Source of the DNA: Lutispora thermophila DSM 19022
Lineage (GTDB): Bacteria > Bacillota > Clostridia > Lutisporales > Lutisporaceae
Assembly (NCBI RefSeq): GCF_900142105.1
Contig: NZ_FQZS01000027.1
Span: 1 to 40,148 of the forward strand
Reading direction: 5' to 3'
DNA: 40,148 bases
Shown: one piece after another, positions 1-7,535 of the stretch
Numbering within the stretch: the first letter of the stretch is position 1
How the letters are laid out: every line of letters starts with the position of its first letter
The notes under the pieces: generated by a model
The model's database searches: none
What the model saw: only the letters and a program-made list of their open reading frames with translations
Told to the model about the DNA's origin: nothing
Translations under genes and position numbers: made by a program

Positions 1-145
1 ACGGTCGTCCCTTAAGGGGCGGCAAAAGCGACAAGGGCGTAGTGGATTGAACGAAATGAAAGCCAGCGTCTTTAGGCGCTGGCCGGTAACAGAGGTTATA
101 GCCTCAGAGCAAACTACCCGTTTTACGGGTAGTTATGATTTAAGT
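1..145 (+). mobile_element. Right end of an IS200/IS605-family (TnpB) element, truncated by window edge
   Basis: Three stem-loops follow one another closely: 62-83 (9-bp stem with one G-T pair, loop TTTA), 92-105 (5-bp stem, loop TATA) and 112-134 (perfect 10-bp stem AACTACCCGT/ACGGGTAGTT, loop TTT), followed by ATGATTTAA. A strong subterminal hairpin of this ACTACCCGT type near the end is the usual right-end signature of IS200/IS605 elements, recognised by the TnpA single-strand transposase, and the preceding hairpins resemble the omegaRNA that overlaps the 3' end of tnpB and guides the TnpB nuclease. The tnpB body would lie left of the window; one frame ends at a TGA at 48-50, but I cannot tell which frame is tnpB. 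The exact right boundary is uncertain (about 135-145). Recognition is from pattern memory, not a search. Confidence 0.68.
50..134 (+). ncRNA. Probable TnpB omegaRNA (reRNA) scaffold, 3' part
   Basis: The hairpin series 62-83, 92-105 and 112-134 matches the expected scaffold of a TnpB-associated guide RNA, which runs through the 3' end of tnpB to the right end of the element; the guide is then taken from flanking DNA just right of the end (about 140-160 here). The hairpins are seen; the RNA identity is inferred from position and resemblance to IS605 right ends. Without the tnpB body it cannot be told whether the system is intact. Confidence 0.5.
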
Positions 146-310
146 TGCCATATGGTTCACTTCGATAGATGATTAGCATCAATGTTCATTTTTTTTTCAA
201 CAATAAATCATCTACTATTGTTTGGAGAAGAAGACTATTTACTTAATAAAATATTGAATAAAATGTTTTATATTGGCAAGCATAAGAGTATAACTCCATA
301 AATAATTTTA
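146..310. other. Intergenic flank between the IS end and the rpsB promoter, no gene
   Basis: I see no coding sequence here. Two inverted repeats are present: TAGATGATT at 166-174 with AATCATCTA at 206-214 (a T-rich loop between), and TTGGCAA at 273-279 with TTGCCAA at 311-317. The second arm of the latter covers the -35 box of the rpsB promoter, so it could be a protein-binding site, though 7-bp arms can occur by chance. Confidence 0.5.
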
Positions 311-339
311 TTGCCAACAATGTACATATATGATATACT
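311..339 (+). promoter_or_regulatory. Sigma-A promoter of rpsB-tsf
   Basis: -35 TTGCCA (311-316), 17-bp spacer, -10 TATACT (334-339). Predicted transcription start near 346-347, giving a leader of about 100 nt before rpsB. Confidence 0.85.
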
Positions 340-345
340 ACAATA

Positions 346-436
346 TGTGAAAAATCACACATAGCTTGATTGACTAGAGGGTGCAGCAATGCTTTTAGTC
401 AAGAAGATGGCTATGGAGGAAAAACCACAGGAGGTG
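346..436 (+). promoter_or_regulatory. Structured rpsB leader RNA, candidate S2 autoregulatory element
   Basis: A hairpin TGTGA/TCACA (346-350 with 355-359) is followed by nested pairing: outer CATAGC (360-365) with GCTATG (410-415), inner TTGACTA (370-376) with TAGTCAA (396-402). The structure ends shortly before the SD AGGAGGTG (429-436). Ribosomal protein leaders commonly bind the encoded protein to repress translation; that this one binds S2 is inference from its position. Confidence 0.5.
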
Positions 437-445
437 CATTAAAAA

Positions 446-1144
446 ATGTCAGTAATTTCTATGAAACAATTATTAGAAGCTGGTGTACATTTTGGACATC
501 AGACAAGACGTTGGAATCCCAAAATGGCTGAATACATCTTTACTGAAAGAAATGGCATCTATATCATAGACCTTCAGAAGACTGTAAAGAAAGTAGAAGA
601 AGCCTATGAATTTGTTAAAGAAGTTGCCGCTTCAGGAAGGAGTATTCTTTTTGTTGGTACAAAAAAACAGGCTCAGGAATCCATTGAATCTGAAGCAGTA
701 AGATGCGATATGTTCTATGTTAATCAGAGATGGCTTGGTGGAATGTTAACCAACTTCAAAACCATCAAGAAAAGAATTGAGAGACTAAAAGAATTAGAGC
801 AAATGGAAAATGATGGTACATTTGATGTATTGCCGAAGAAAGAAGTAATCAAGCTAAAAGCAGAAAAAGAAAAGCTTGAGAAAAATTTAGGTGGCATTAA
901 AAACATGGATGAATTGCCAGGAGCCATATTTATTGTAGATCCAAGAAAAGAAAAAATAGCTATTCAAGAGGCCCATATATTAGGAATTCCGGTTGTTGCA
1001 ATTGTTGATACAAACTGCGACCCAGAAGAAGTTGATTATCCAATACCGGGTAATGATGATGCTATAAGGGCAGTTAAACTTTTAACTTCTAAGATTGCAG
1101 ATGCTGTAATAGAAGCAAGACAAGGTGAACAGTTAGCAGAATAG
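446..1144 (+). CDS. rpsB: 30S ribosomal protein S2
   Basis: Product is 232 aa, the usual bacterial S2 length. S2 joins the 30S subunit late, near the junction of head and body, where it helps hold S1 and stabilises the SD-antiSD region. The N-terminus [20 protein letters not shown] and the segment [15 protein letters not shown] (about 93-107) are family signatures, as is [12 protein letters not shown] (about 158-169). SD AGGAGGTG lies 9 nt before the ATG. It is the first gene after a strong sigma-A promoter and precedes tsf, as in most bacteria. A long hairpin follows the stop codon and may set the S2 to EF-Ts expression ratio. Confidence 0.98.
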   Translation: MSVISMKQLLEAGVHFGHQTRRWNPKMAEYIFTERNGIYIIDLQKTVKKVEEAYEFVKEVAASGRSILFVGTKKQAQESIESEAVRCDMFYVNQRWLGGMLTNFKTIKKRIERLKELEQMENDGTFDVLPKKEVIKLKAEKEKLEKNLGGIKNMDELPGAIFIVDPRKEKIAIQEAHILGIPVVAIVDTNCDPEEVDYPIPGNDDAIRAVKLLTSKIADAVIEARQGEQLAE

Positions 1145-1153
1145 TGATTATGC

Positions 1154-1196
1154 GGTAAGGGTCGGAGTTTTCTTTTAATATTCTCCATCCCTTACC
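1154..1196 (+). terminator. Hairpin between rpsB and tsf (partial terminator or processing site)
   Basis: GGTAAGGG (1154-1161) plus GGAG pairs with CTCC plus CCCTTACC (1189-1196): 12 bp with a small internal loop, loop TTTTCTTTTAATATT. Only TTTAATAA follows, so termination is probably partial. tsf has no separate clear promoter, so read-through is expected. Confidence 0.5.
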
Positions 1197-1223
1197 TTTA
1201 ATAATGTTTAGGAGGAGATTAGT

Positions 1224-2132
1224 ATGGTTGATGCTTCAACTGTAAAGGAACTTAGAGAAAGAACCGGAGCAGGAATGATGGATTGCAAAAAAGCTTTGGT
1301 TGAGACAAATGGTGATATAGAAAAGGCAATAGAGTATTTAAGGGAAAAGGGCCTTGCAGCTGCAGCAAAAAAGGCAGGAAGAATAGCTGCTGAAGGTCTG
1401 ATAGGTACATATGTGAGTGATGATAAAAAAGTAGGAGCAATTGTCGAAATTAACTGTGAGACCGACTTTGTTGCTAAAAATCAAGAGTTCATCGATTTTG
1501 TAAATTCAATGGCAAAACTTATAGTAGACAGAAAATTAGATACATTAGAACAGCTTTTGGAAACTGATTATAATGGCATGAAGGTAAGAGAAGCTCTTAG
1601 CTCATTGATTGCAAAAATCGGTGAAAATATGGCTATAAGAAGGTTTGAAAAATTTGTTGAAGACAATGGAGCAATTGTATCTTATATACATGGTGGTGGC
1701 AGAATAGGTACCTTAGTTCAACTAGAAAGTTCAGTAGTAAATGATGAGTTGATTGAACTAGGTAAAGATATTGCAATGCAAATTGCTGCTATGAATCCTT
1801 TATATGTTAAGGAATCTGATGTACCTAATGAATACATTGAAAAGGAAAGAGAGATACTAAAAGTTCAGGCTATGAATGAAGGTAAAAAGCCTGAAGTAGT
1901 AGAAAAAATGATAGAAGGAAGACTTAAGAAACAGTTGAAAGAAATATGCTTATTGGATCAGCTGTTTGTTAAGGATGGAGAAAGAACTGTTGGTAAGCTT
2001 TTGAGCGATAAATCAAAGGAGATGGGTACAGAAATTTCTGTAAAAAGATTTGTAAGATTTGAAAAAGGTGAAGGAATACAGAAGAAAGAAGATAACTTCG
2101 TTGAGGAAGTAATGAGTCAAATTAAAAAATAA
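1224..2132 (+). CDS. tsf: Elongation factor Ts
   Basis: 302 aa. EF-Ts is the cytosolic guanine-nucleotide exchange factor of EF-Tu. The N-terminal UBA-like domain is clear (VKELRERTGAGMMDCKKAL, about 8-26), followed by the EF-Tu contact motif TDFVAKN at 80-86, whose Asp-Phe pair disrupts the Mg/GDP site. The remainder gives the two core subdomains of the long EF-Ts form (IGENMAIRRF, then a second dimerisation-like subdomain with KEICLLDQLFVKD near 235-247). SD AGGAGGAG lies 6 nt before the ATG. Follows rpsB and ends at a strong terminator, so rpsB-tsf is a two-gene unit. Confidence 0.98.
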   Translation: MVDASTVKELRERTGAGMMDCKKALVETNGDIEKAIEYLREKGLAAAAKKAGRIAAEGLIGTYVSDDKKVGAIVEINCETDFVAKNQEFIDFVNSMAKLIVDRKLDTLEQLLETDYNGMKVREALSSLIAKIGENMAIRRFEKFVEDNGAIVSYIHGGGRIGTLVQLESSVVNDELIELGKDIAMQIAAMNPLYVKESDVPNEYIEKEREILKVQAMNEGKKPEVVEKMIEGRLKKQLKEICLLDQLFVKDGERTVGKLLSDKSKEMGTEISVKRFVRFEKGEGIQKKEDNFVEEVMSQIKK

Positions 2133-2151
2133 ATATATTACAATTGAAGAT

Positions 2152-2179
2152 AGAGAACACTTTGTGTTCTCTTTTTTTC
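2152..2179 (+). terminator. Rho-independent terminator after tsf
   Basis: Perfect 9-bp stem AGAGAACAC (2152-2160)/GTGTTCTCT (2164-2172), loop TTT, followed directly by a run of T. Confidence 0.92.
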
Positions 2180-2203
2180 TAAAATTAGAAGGATTTTTAT
2201 ACT
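2175..2203 (+). promoter_or_regulatory. Possible promoter of pyrH-frr
   Basis: A good -10 TATACT (2198-2203) has only a poor -35 TTTTCT (2175-2180) at 17 bp, overlapping the tsf terminator T-run. It is proposed because a terminator precedes pyrH and a start is needed here. Confidence 0.4.
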
Positions 2204-2240
2204 TGATGTAGAAATTTTAGCTTTACTGGAGGCATGTTTT

Positions 2241-2954
2241 ATGGAATCAATAAAGTATAAAAGAGTTATCTTAAAGTTAAGTGGTGAAGCACTAGCAGGA
2301 GAGAAAGATTTTGGTTTAGACCAAAAGACAATTGAAAGCATAGCTGGTAAGGTAAAAGAACTAGTTATTATGGGAGTACAAGTTGCTATTGTTATAGGAG
2401 GCGGTAATTTCTGGAGGGGCAGAAGCGGTATAGGAATGGACAGGACAACCGCAGATAATATGGGAATGCTTGCTACAGTGATAAATGCCTTAGCTTTGCA
2501 GGACGCATTAGAAAGGATAGATGTACCCACAAGAGTTCAAACAGCAATAGAAATGAGACAGATTGCTGAACCATATATAAGAAGAAGGGCTATAAGACAT
2601 CTAGAAAAAGGAAGAGTAGTAATATTCGCTTCAGGAATAGGAAATCCATATTTTTCAACGGATACTACTGCTGCACTCAGAGCTGCAGAGATAGAAGCAG
2701 AAATAATTCTTTTAGCTAAAAAAGTTGATGGGGTATATGATAGTGACCCTGTAGAAAACAAAAATGCAAAAAAATATGATTATCTTTCATATATAGATGT
2801 GATAAACCAAGGATTAGGTGTCATGGACTCAACGGCAGCATCACTTTGCATGGATAATAAGATACCTATAATAGTGTTTAATTTATGTGATCCTGATAAT
2901 ATTATTAGAGTAGTAAAAGGGGAAACAATTGGAACAATAGTAAAGGAGGATTAA
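2241..2954 (+). CDS. pyrH: UMP kinase (uridylate kinase)
   Basis: 237 aa, typical for bacterial PyrH of the amino-acid-kinase fold. Phosphorylates UMP to UDP with ATP in the cytosol, the entry to all pyrimidine nucleotides; usually hexameric with GTP/UTP control. Visible motifs: [12 protein letters not shown] (about 7-18) with the conserved Lys and Gly of the phosphate loop, [10 protein letters not shown] (about 52-61), [13 protein letters not shown] (about 74-86) and [12 protein letters not shown] (about 140-151). SD GGAGG sits 8 nt before the ATG. Another ATG at 2234 is out of frame. An SD for the next gene, frr, lies within the last codons, showing translational linkage. Confidence 0.97.
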   Translation: MESIKYKRVILKLSGEALAGEKDFGLDQKTIESIAGKVKELVIMGVQVAIVIGGGNFWRGRSGIGMDRTTADNMGMLATVINALALQDALERIDVPTRVQTAIEMRQIAEPYIRRRAIRHLEKGRVVIFASGIGNPYFSTDTTAALRAAEIEAEIILLAKKVDGVYDSDPVENKNAKKYDYLSYIDVINQGLGVMDSTAASLCMDNKIPIIVFNLCDPDNIIRVVKGETIGTIVKED

Positions 2955-2957
2955 AAT

Positions 2958-3515
2958 ATGATTAAGGAGATTGAGAAAACAGCAGAAGAGAAGATGACAA
3001 AAACTATAGGCATATTAAAGAAAGATTTAGCTGCTTTGAAAGCAGGTCGTGCAAATCCTGCTATGCTAGATAGGATTACTGTTGAATATTATGGTGTAGA
3101 AACACCTCTCAATCAGCTTGCCAATATATCGGCCCCAGAGCCAAGGGTTATGACGATACAACCTTGGGATTCAAAAACAATTGGTTTAATTGAGAAAGCA
3201 ATACTAAAGTCAGATTTAGGCATTACTCCAACAAATGACGGGAAAATAATAAGACTTGTTGTTCCTCAATTAACAGAAGAAAGAAGAAAAGAGCTTGTAA
3301 AGGTTGTTAAAAAAATGGGTGAAGAAGCCAAAGTTGCTGTAAGAAACACCCGAAGGGACGCAATCGATAGTTTAAAGAAACTAAAAAAAGATAATAAAAT
3401 TACTGAAGATGAGTTAAAAAAATCTGAGGATGATATGCAAAAATGTACAGATAAGGCGATAAAAGAAATTGATAAAATACTCGAATCAAAAGAAAAGGAA
3501 ATCATGGAGGTTTAA
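2958..3515 (+). CDS. frr: Ribosome recycling factor
   Basis: 185 aa, the canonical RRF length. With EF-G it splits post-termination ribosomes. The sequence shows the triple-helix-bundle family pattern: [23 protein letters not shown] (cited in part: LKAGRANP at about 27-34) then [15 protein letters not shown] (about 48-62), the beta-rich domain II, and the C-terminal helix with [18 protein letters not shown]. Starts 3 nt after the pyrH stop, with SD AAGGAGG in the end of pyrH. pyrH-frr is a near-universal pair. Its last codons hold the SD of the small downstream gene. Confidence 0.97.
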   Translation: MIKEIEKTAEEKMTKTIGILKKDLAALKAGRANPAMLDRITVEYYGVETPLNQLANISAPEPRVMTIQPWDSKTIGLIEKAILKSDLGITPTNDGKIIRLVVPQLTEERRKELVKVVKKMGEEAKVAVRNTRRDAIDSLKKLKKDNKITEDELKKSEDDMQKCTDKAIKEIDKILESKEKEIMEV

Positions 3516-3517
3516 TA

Positions 3518-3718
3518 TTGCAGCAAAATCTTTTATTAATCGGATATAAGCTTAATGATGCATTATTGAAATTGCCTCATGATAAGGAGATAATTGTTGA
3601 GGTGACAAAGGCACCACATGATAATAATGAGAATGATCCAGATTTATATGAGCCTATTGTGGTAAGGCAATTAGAAGATGAACGAAAAATTGTTTTAACT
3701 ATTAGTTATTTTAAGTAA
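3518..3718 (+). CDS. Small conserved-looking protein of unknown function
   Basis: 66 aa from a TTG start at 3518, with SD GGAGG (3506-3510) 7 nt upstream inside the frr end. I do not recognise the family. The protein is soluble, without a signal or membrane segment, and rich in Asp/Glu/Asn in the middle (about residues 31-42: HDNNENDPDLYE), ending in a beta-like segment (RKIVLTISYF). It starts 2 nt after frr and is followed directly by a strong terminator, so it is the last gene of the pyrH-frr transcript. Good SD, tight spacing and terminator support a real gene; only its function is unknown. Confidence 0.75.
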   Translation: MQQNLLLIGYKLNDALLKLPHDKEIIVEVTKAPHDNNENDPDLYEPIVVRQLEDERKIVLTISYFK

Positions 3719-3723
3719 TAAAC

Positions 3724-3750
3724 TCCCCTCTGGAAGAGGGGGTTTTTTTT
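3724..3750 (+). terminator. Rho-independent terminator closing pyrH-frr-small gene unit
   Basis: Stem CCCCTCT (3725-3731)/AGAGGGG (3735-3741) with loop GGA, followed by eight T. Confidence 0.93.
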
Positions 3751-3798
3751 CGGTGCATAATTGTGTAAAATATAGTTAGTATTTTATTCGGAGGCATA

Positions 3799-4524
3799 AT
3801 GATGAAAGAATTTAGGATTGAAAAACTACCAGAACATATAGCATTGATAATGGATGGAAATGGTAGGTGGGCTAAACAACGAGGCTTGCCAAGGTCATTG
3901 GGACATAAAGCAGGAGTCGAAGCCTTAAAAGAAATTGTCAGATATTCAAGTGATATAGGTATTAAAATACTGACAGTATATGCTTTTTCCACTGAAAACT
4001 GGGCAAGACCTGCAGAAGAAGTAGATTATTTGATAAATATCTTATTAGTAGAATATATGAAAAAGGAAATAAAAGAGCTAAATGAGAATAATGTAAAAAT
4101 CAAAATATTGGGAGACATAGAGGCGTTACCTGATGCTACAAAAAAACAGATTAAAGAAGCTATTGAACTTACAAAGAATAACACAGGTCTTCAATTTAAT
4201 ATTGCACTGAATTATGGGGGAAGAAAAGAGATAATCGATGCTGTTAAGGTAATGACAAGAAAGATTCTAAAGGGTGAAATAGATGAAACTGATATAGATG
4301 AAAATCTTCTTTCTAATTATCTATATACTGCAGGTGATAAGGATCCGGATTTAGTTATAAGAACCAGTGGTGAGATGAGATTAAGCAATTTTCTAATATG
4401 GCAAAGCGCATATAGTGAATTATATTTTACTGATGTATTATGGCCTGATTTTAACAAGGAAGACTTAGACTTAGCCATAAGTGAGTACCAAAAAAGAGAA
4501 AGACGCTTTGGAAAAGTAAAATAA
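3799..4524 (+). CDS. uppS: Isoprenyl (undecaprenyl diphosphate) transferase
   Basis: 241 aa. Cis-prenyltransferase that adds isopentenyl diphosphate to farnesyl diphosphate, giving the C55 lipid carrier for peptidoglycan and wall polymers. Signature IALIMDGNGRWAKQRG (about 14-29) contains the catalytic Asp19; the C-terminal substrate motif IRTSGEMRLSNFLIWQSAY (about 192-210) and the Glu of SELYF are present. Two adjacent ATG codons (3799 and 3802) follow SD GGAGG (3790-3794); 3802 has the better spacing of 7 nt. No clear promoter between the 3724-3750 terminator and this gene was found, although one is expected. First gene of uppS-cdsA-dxr-rseP-ispG. Confidence 0.97.
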   Translation: MMKEFRIEKLPEHIALIMDGNGRWAKQRGLPRSLGHKAGVEALKEIVRYSSDIGIKILTVYAFSTENWARPAEEVDYLINILLVEYMKKEIKELNENNVKIKILGDIEALPDATKKQIKEAIELTKNNTGLQFNIALNYGGRKEIIDAVKVMTRKILKGEIDETDIDENLLSNYLYTAGDKDPDLVIRTSGEMRLSNFLIWQSAYSELYFTDVLWPDFNKEDLDLAISEYQKRERRFGKVK

Positions 4525-4536
4525 TGGAGGATATAT

Positions 4537-5343
4537 ATGCTTAAGACAAGAGTCATCAGCGCAATTGTTGGATTGCCATTGATAATTGGTGTTTTATTGT
4601 TTGGAGGAAATCTGCTTTATCTATTTGTGTTTTTGCTTTCGGTTACAGGATTGTATGAATATTATAAAGCATTCTCAAATACAGATTATAAGCCAATTTC
4701 ATGGGTTGGATATCTAATAACAATAATTTATTATATATTAATATATTTTAATCTTATTAACCATATAAATTTTTCTATATTAATATTTATAGCTTTACTA
4801 TTGGTTTTTTTGGATACTATAAAAAGAGAATATAATATAATCAATGCTGCTATCACTACTTTGGGAATCATTTACGTACCGCTTCTTTTCAGCAGCATAA
4901 TCTTTATATATAATGATGTAAATGGAAAAATACTTGTTTGGTTGCCTTTTCTAACTGCTTGGTTTTCTGATACAGGGGCTTACTTTATTGGCAGTTATTT
5001 TGGCAAAAAAAAGCTTTGTCCACTATTAAGCCCAAAAAAAACTGTCGAAGGGGCTTTGGGAGGTATAGCAATAAGCGCATTGCTTAGTGCTTTAGTAGGA
5101 GCAGTTTTTAATAATATGGATTATGAGATGAGCATCATTCATTTTGTTATTATTGGATTAATATGTGGATTAACATCAATAATCGGGGATTTGTTTGCTT
5201 CATCAATAAAAAGATTTTCACATCTTAAAGATTATAGTAATCTTATTCCTGGACATGGTGGAATACTTGATAGATTCGATAGTATATTGTTTACTGCACC
5301 AACTGTGTACACTTATGTAATTATAATCAAAAATTTTTTGTAA
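4537..5343 (+). CDS. cdsA: Phosphatidate cytidylyltransferase (CDP-diacylglycerol synthase)
   Basis: 268 aa, polytopic membrane protein with about seven or eight hydrophobic segments spread over the whole length. Makes CDP-diacylglycerol from phosphatidic acid and CTP; PgsA, encoded at 34501 in this window, uses that product. The C-terminal CDS signature is evident: IIGDLFASSIKR (about 226-237) followed by KDYSNLIPGHGGILDRFDS (about 242-260), with the metal-binding Asp residues. SD ATGGAGG lies 6 nt before the ATG, 12 nt after uppS. The uppS-cdsA order is widely conserved. Confidence 0.97.
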   Translation: MLKTRVISAIVGLPLIIGVLLFGGNLLYLFVFLLSVTGLYEYYKAFSNTDYKPISWVGYLITIIYYILIYFNLINHINFSILIFIALLLVFLDTIKREYNIINAAITTLGIIYVPLLFSSIIFIYNDVNGKILVWLPFLTAWFSDTGAYFIGSYFGKKKLCPLLSPKKTVEGALGGIAISALLSALVGAVFNNMDYEMSIIHFVIIGLICGLTSIIGDLFASSIKRFSHLKDYSNLIPGHGGILDRFDSILFTAPTVYTYVIIIKNFL

Positions 5344-5352
5344 GGAGTATAT

Positions 5353-6510
5353 ATGAAAAGCATAGTAATATTAGGTTCAACTGGGTCTATAGGCACTCAA
5401 ACATTAGATGTAATAAGAAATAGTAAAAGAGATTTTAATGTATGTGCATTAACTACAAATTCTAACATAGATATTTTATATAATCAGGTTTTGGAATTTG
5501 AACCTGAAGTAGTAGTTATAAACGATTATGAAAAGTACAAGGAATTTAAAACAATCATAGCTTCAAACAATAAAAAGGTAAATGTAATGTATGGTGAAGA
5601 AGGACTAAGCTATGTTGCTACTTACGAAAAAGCTGACATTATTTTATCTTCTATTGTAGGTATAGCTGGTTTGAAGCCAACTTATATGGCAATCGAAAAA
5701 GGCAAGACAGTAGCACTAGCAAACAAAGAAACATTAGTTACAGCAGGAAGGATTATATCAGAAAAAGCAAAAGAAAAAAATGCTTTTATAATACCTGTAG
5801 ATAGTGAACATTCAGCAATATTTCAATGTATTGATGGACATAGAGACTTTGTGTCGAGACTTATATTGACAGCATCTGGTGGACCTTTCAGAAAGAAAAG
5901 TATAGAAGAACTAAAAAATGTATCTTTGGAAGACGCATTAAGACATCCTAACTGGAACATGGGAAAGAAGGTTACTATTGATTCTGCAACAATGATGAAT
6001 AAAGGGTTAGAAGTCATAGAGGCAAGATGGTTATTTGATATAAGCCCTGATAACATAGATGTATGTATTCATCCAGAAAGCATAATACATTCAATGGTGG
6101 AGTTTGTAGATGGAGTTGTTCTAGCTCAGTTAGGAATACCTGATATGCGAATTCCTATAAAGTATTCTTTAACATATCCTGAAAGAACCGTAACACATTA
6201 TAATAGGTTGGATTTCACTAAGATCAAATCTATTAGTTTTGAGGAGCCGGATATAAGTAGATTTCCTTGTTTAAATCTTGCTTACGATGCTTTGAAGGAT
6301 GGAGATAGCAGTTGTATAGTGTTAAATGGAGCTAATGAGGTAGCCGTAAACCTTTTTTTAGAAGAAAAAATTGCTTTTACGGATATATATGATATAGTGG
6401 CAGATACTTTAGAAAAACATGTAAGAACAAATATTAATTGTTTGGAAGATGTATTTTGCACAGATGAATGGGCAAGGAATATGGCTTTAGAGTTGCATAG
6501 AAAGAGGTGA
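5353..6510 (+). CDS. dxr: 1-deoxy-D-xylulose 5-phosphate reductoisomerase
   Basis: 385 aa, usual length. Second committed step of the MEP isoprenoid pathway: rearranges and reduces DXP to MEP with NADPH and a divalent metal. N-terminal nucleotide-binding motif GSTGSIGTQTLDVI (about 8-21); catalytic region PVDSEHSAIFQ (about 151-161) with the metal-binding Asp and Glu; LTASGGPFR (about 174-182) and HPNWNMGKKVTIDSATMMNK (about 197-216) with KGLEVIEA after it. SD AAGGAG is 5 nt from the ATG. Starts 9 nt after cdsA and overlaps the start region of rseP; ispG, later in the same pathway, is two genes downstream. Confidence 0.98.
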   Translation: MKSIVILGSTGSIGTQTLDVIRNSKRDFNVCALTTNSNIDILYNQVLEFEPEVVVINDYEKYKEFKTIIASNNKKVNVMYGEEGLSYVATYEKADIILSSIVGIAGLKPTYMAIEKGKTVALANKETLVTAGRIISEKAKEKNAFIIPVDSEHSAIFQCIDGHRDFVSRLILTASGGPFRKKSIEELKNVSLEDALRHPNWNMGKKVTIDSATMMNKGLEVIEARWLFDISPDNIDVCIHPESIIHSMVEFVDGVVLAQLGIPDMRIPIKYSLTYPERTVTHYNRLDFTKIKSISFEEPDISRFPCLNLAYDALKDGDSSCIVLNGANEVAVNLFLEEKIAFTDIYDIVADTLEKHVRTNINCLEDVFCTDEWARNMALELHRKR

Positions 6511-6515
6511 GAATA

Positions 6516-7526
6516 ATGTCTTTTGGTAATATAATTATATCTGCACTGGTTTTTGTTGCTATTGTGATGATTCATGAATTTGGTCATTTTATAGTAGCTA
6601 AATTATCCGGTATAAGAGTTGAAGAGTTTGCTATTGGCATGGGACCTAAGATTGCAGGAAAGAAAAAAGGGGAAACCCTTTATTCTTTAAGAGCTATACC
6701 TATTGGTGGGTATTGCAAGCTTACAGGAGAGGATGAAGCATCTTCGGATATAAAAGCTTTTAATAATAAACCATTACTAACAAGAATGGCTGTAATATTC
6801 TGCGGACCTTTGATGAACTTTATATTGGCTGTTTTGATTTTTTCTTTGATTATATCTCAAAGTACGACTATTAATGAAGTCATTGTGAATAAACCTGCTT
6901 ATGACGCAGGAATACAAAAAGGAGATAGGATTGTTGAGATAAACGGAAAAAAGGTAGAAGACTGGGACAGCATAAAGAAAGCAATTTCATCTAATCCAAA
7001 TATTCCAATTAATATAACTCTTCAAAGAAATAATGAAATAAAAAATGTTATAGTAACGCCAATAGTTGAAAATGAAACTGATGGAGCAGTTATAGGAATA
7101 ACTCCTACCCTTAAAATAAGTGGATTGTCAATAAAAAACGGATTAAGTACAACTATAGAAGTATCAAAAGCTATGTTGGATTTTCTTGTAAAACTTTTTA
7201 CTGGTAGAGCATCTACTGATGAAGTATCAGGGCCCATCGGAATTGTTGTATTTATAAATGAAGCTGCAAAAGTTGGTTTTTTATACTTGCTGAACCTTAC
7301 AGCTTTCCTTAGTTTGAACCTGGGAATTGTAAATCTATTGCCCATACCAGCATTAGACGGTGGGAGACTCTTATTTTTATTTATAGAACTAATAAGACGT
7401 AAACCAATAGACATAGAAAAAGAAGGTTTTATTAACTTTATTGGTTTTGTGGCATTGATGGTTATTGCAGTTATTATTGCATACAAAGATTTAATAAAGT
7501 TTAATATATTAAATTTTTTTAGGTAG
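6516..7526 (+). CDS. rseP: Site-2 intramembrane zinc metalloprotease (RseP/RasP family)
   Basis: 336 aa from ATG 6516. An in-frame GTG at 6507 exists, but it is part of the SD GAGGTG (6504-6509), so 6516 is preferred; either way it abuts the dxr stop. Zinc motif HEFGH near residues 20-24 in the first transmembrane helix; a PDZ domain (about 105-180, with AYDAGIQKGDRIVEINGKKV); and the third zinc ligand in NLLPIPALDGGRLLF near 275-290. Cuts transmembrane substrates such as anti-sigma factors or signal peptide remnants inside the membrane; the substrate here is unknown. Four or so membrane segments. Family placement dxr-rseP-ispG is common in Firmicutes. Confidence 0.95.
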   Translation: MSFGNIIISALVFVAIVMIHEFGHFIVAKLSGIRVEEFAIGMGPKIAGKKKGETLYSLRAIPIGGYCKLTGEDEASSDIKAFNNKPLLTRMAVIFCGPLMNFILAVLIFSLIISQSTTINEVIVNKPAYDAGIQKGDRIVEINGKKVEDWDSIKKAISSNPNIPINITLQRNNEIKNVIVTPIVENETDGAVIGITPTLKISGLSIKNGLSTTIEVSKAMLDFLVKLFTGRASTDEVSGPIGIVVFINEAAKVGFLYLLNLTAFLSLNLGIVNLLPIPALDGGRLLFLFIELIRRKPIDIEKEGFINFIGFVALMVIAVIIAYKDLIKFNILNFFR

Positions 7527-7535
7527 GTAAAGATT

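Noticed and set aside
2-172. Open frame running through the IS right end
   Set aside because: It crosses the terminal hairpins into flanking DNA and has no family resemblance; it is more likely chance than the tnpB frame.
7022-7486. Antisense open frame of 154 codons within rseP
   Set aside because: Shadow of a strongly supported gene on the other strand; low-complexity translation, no SD and no family resemblance.
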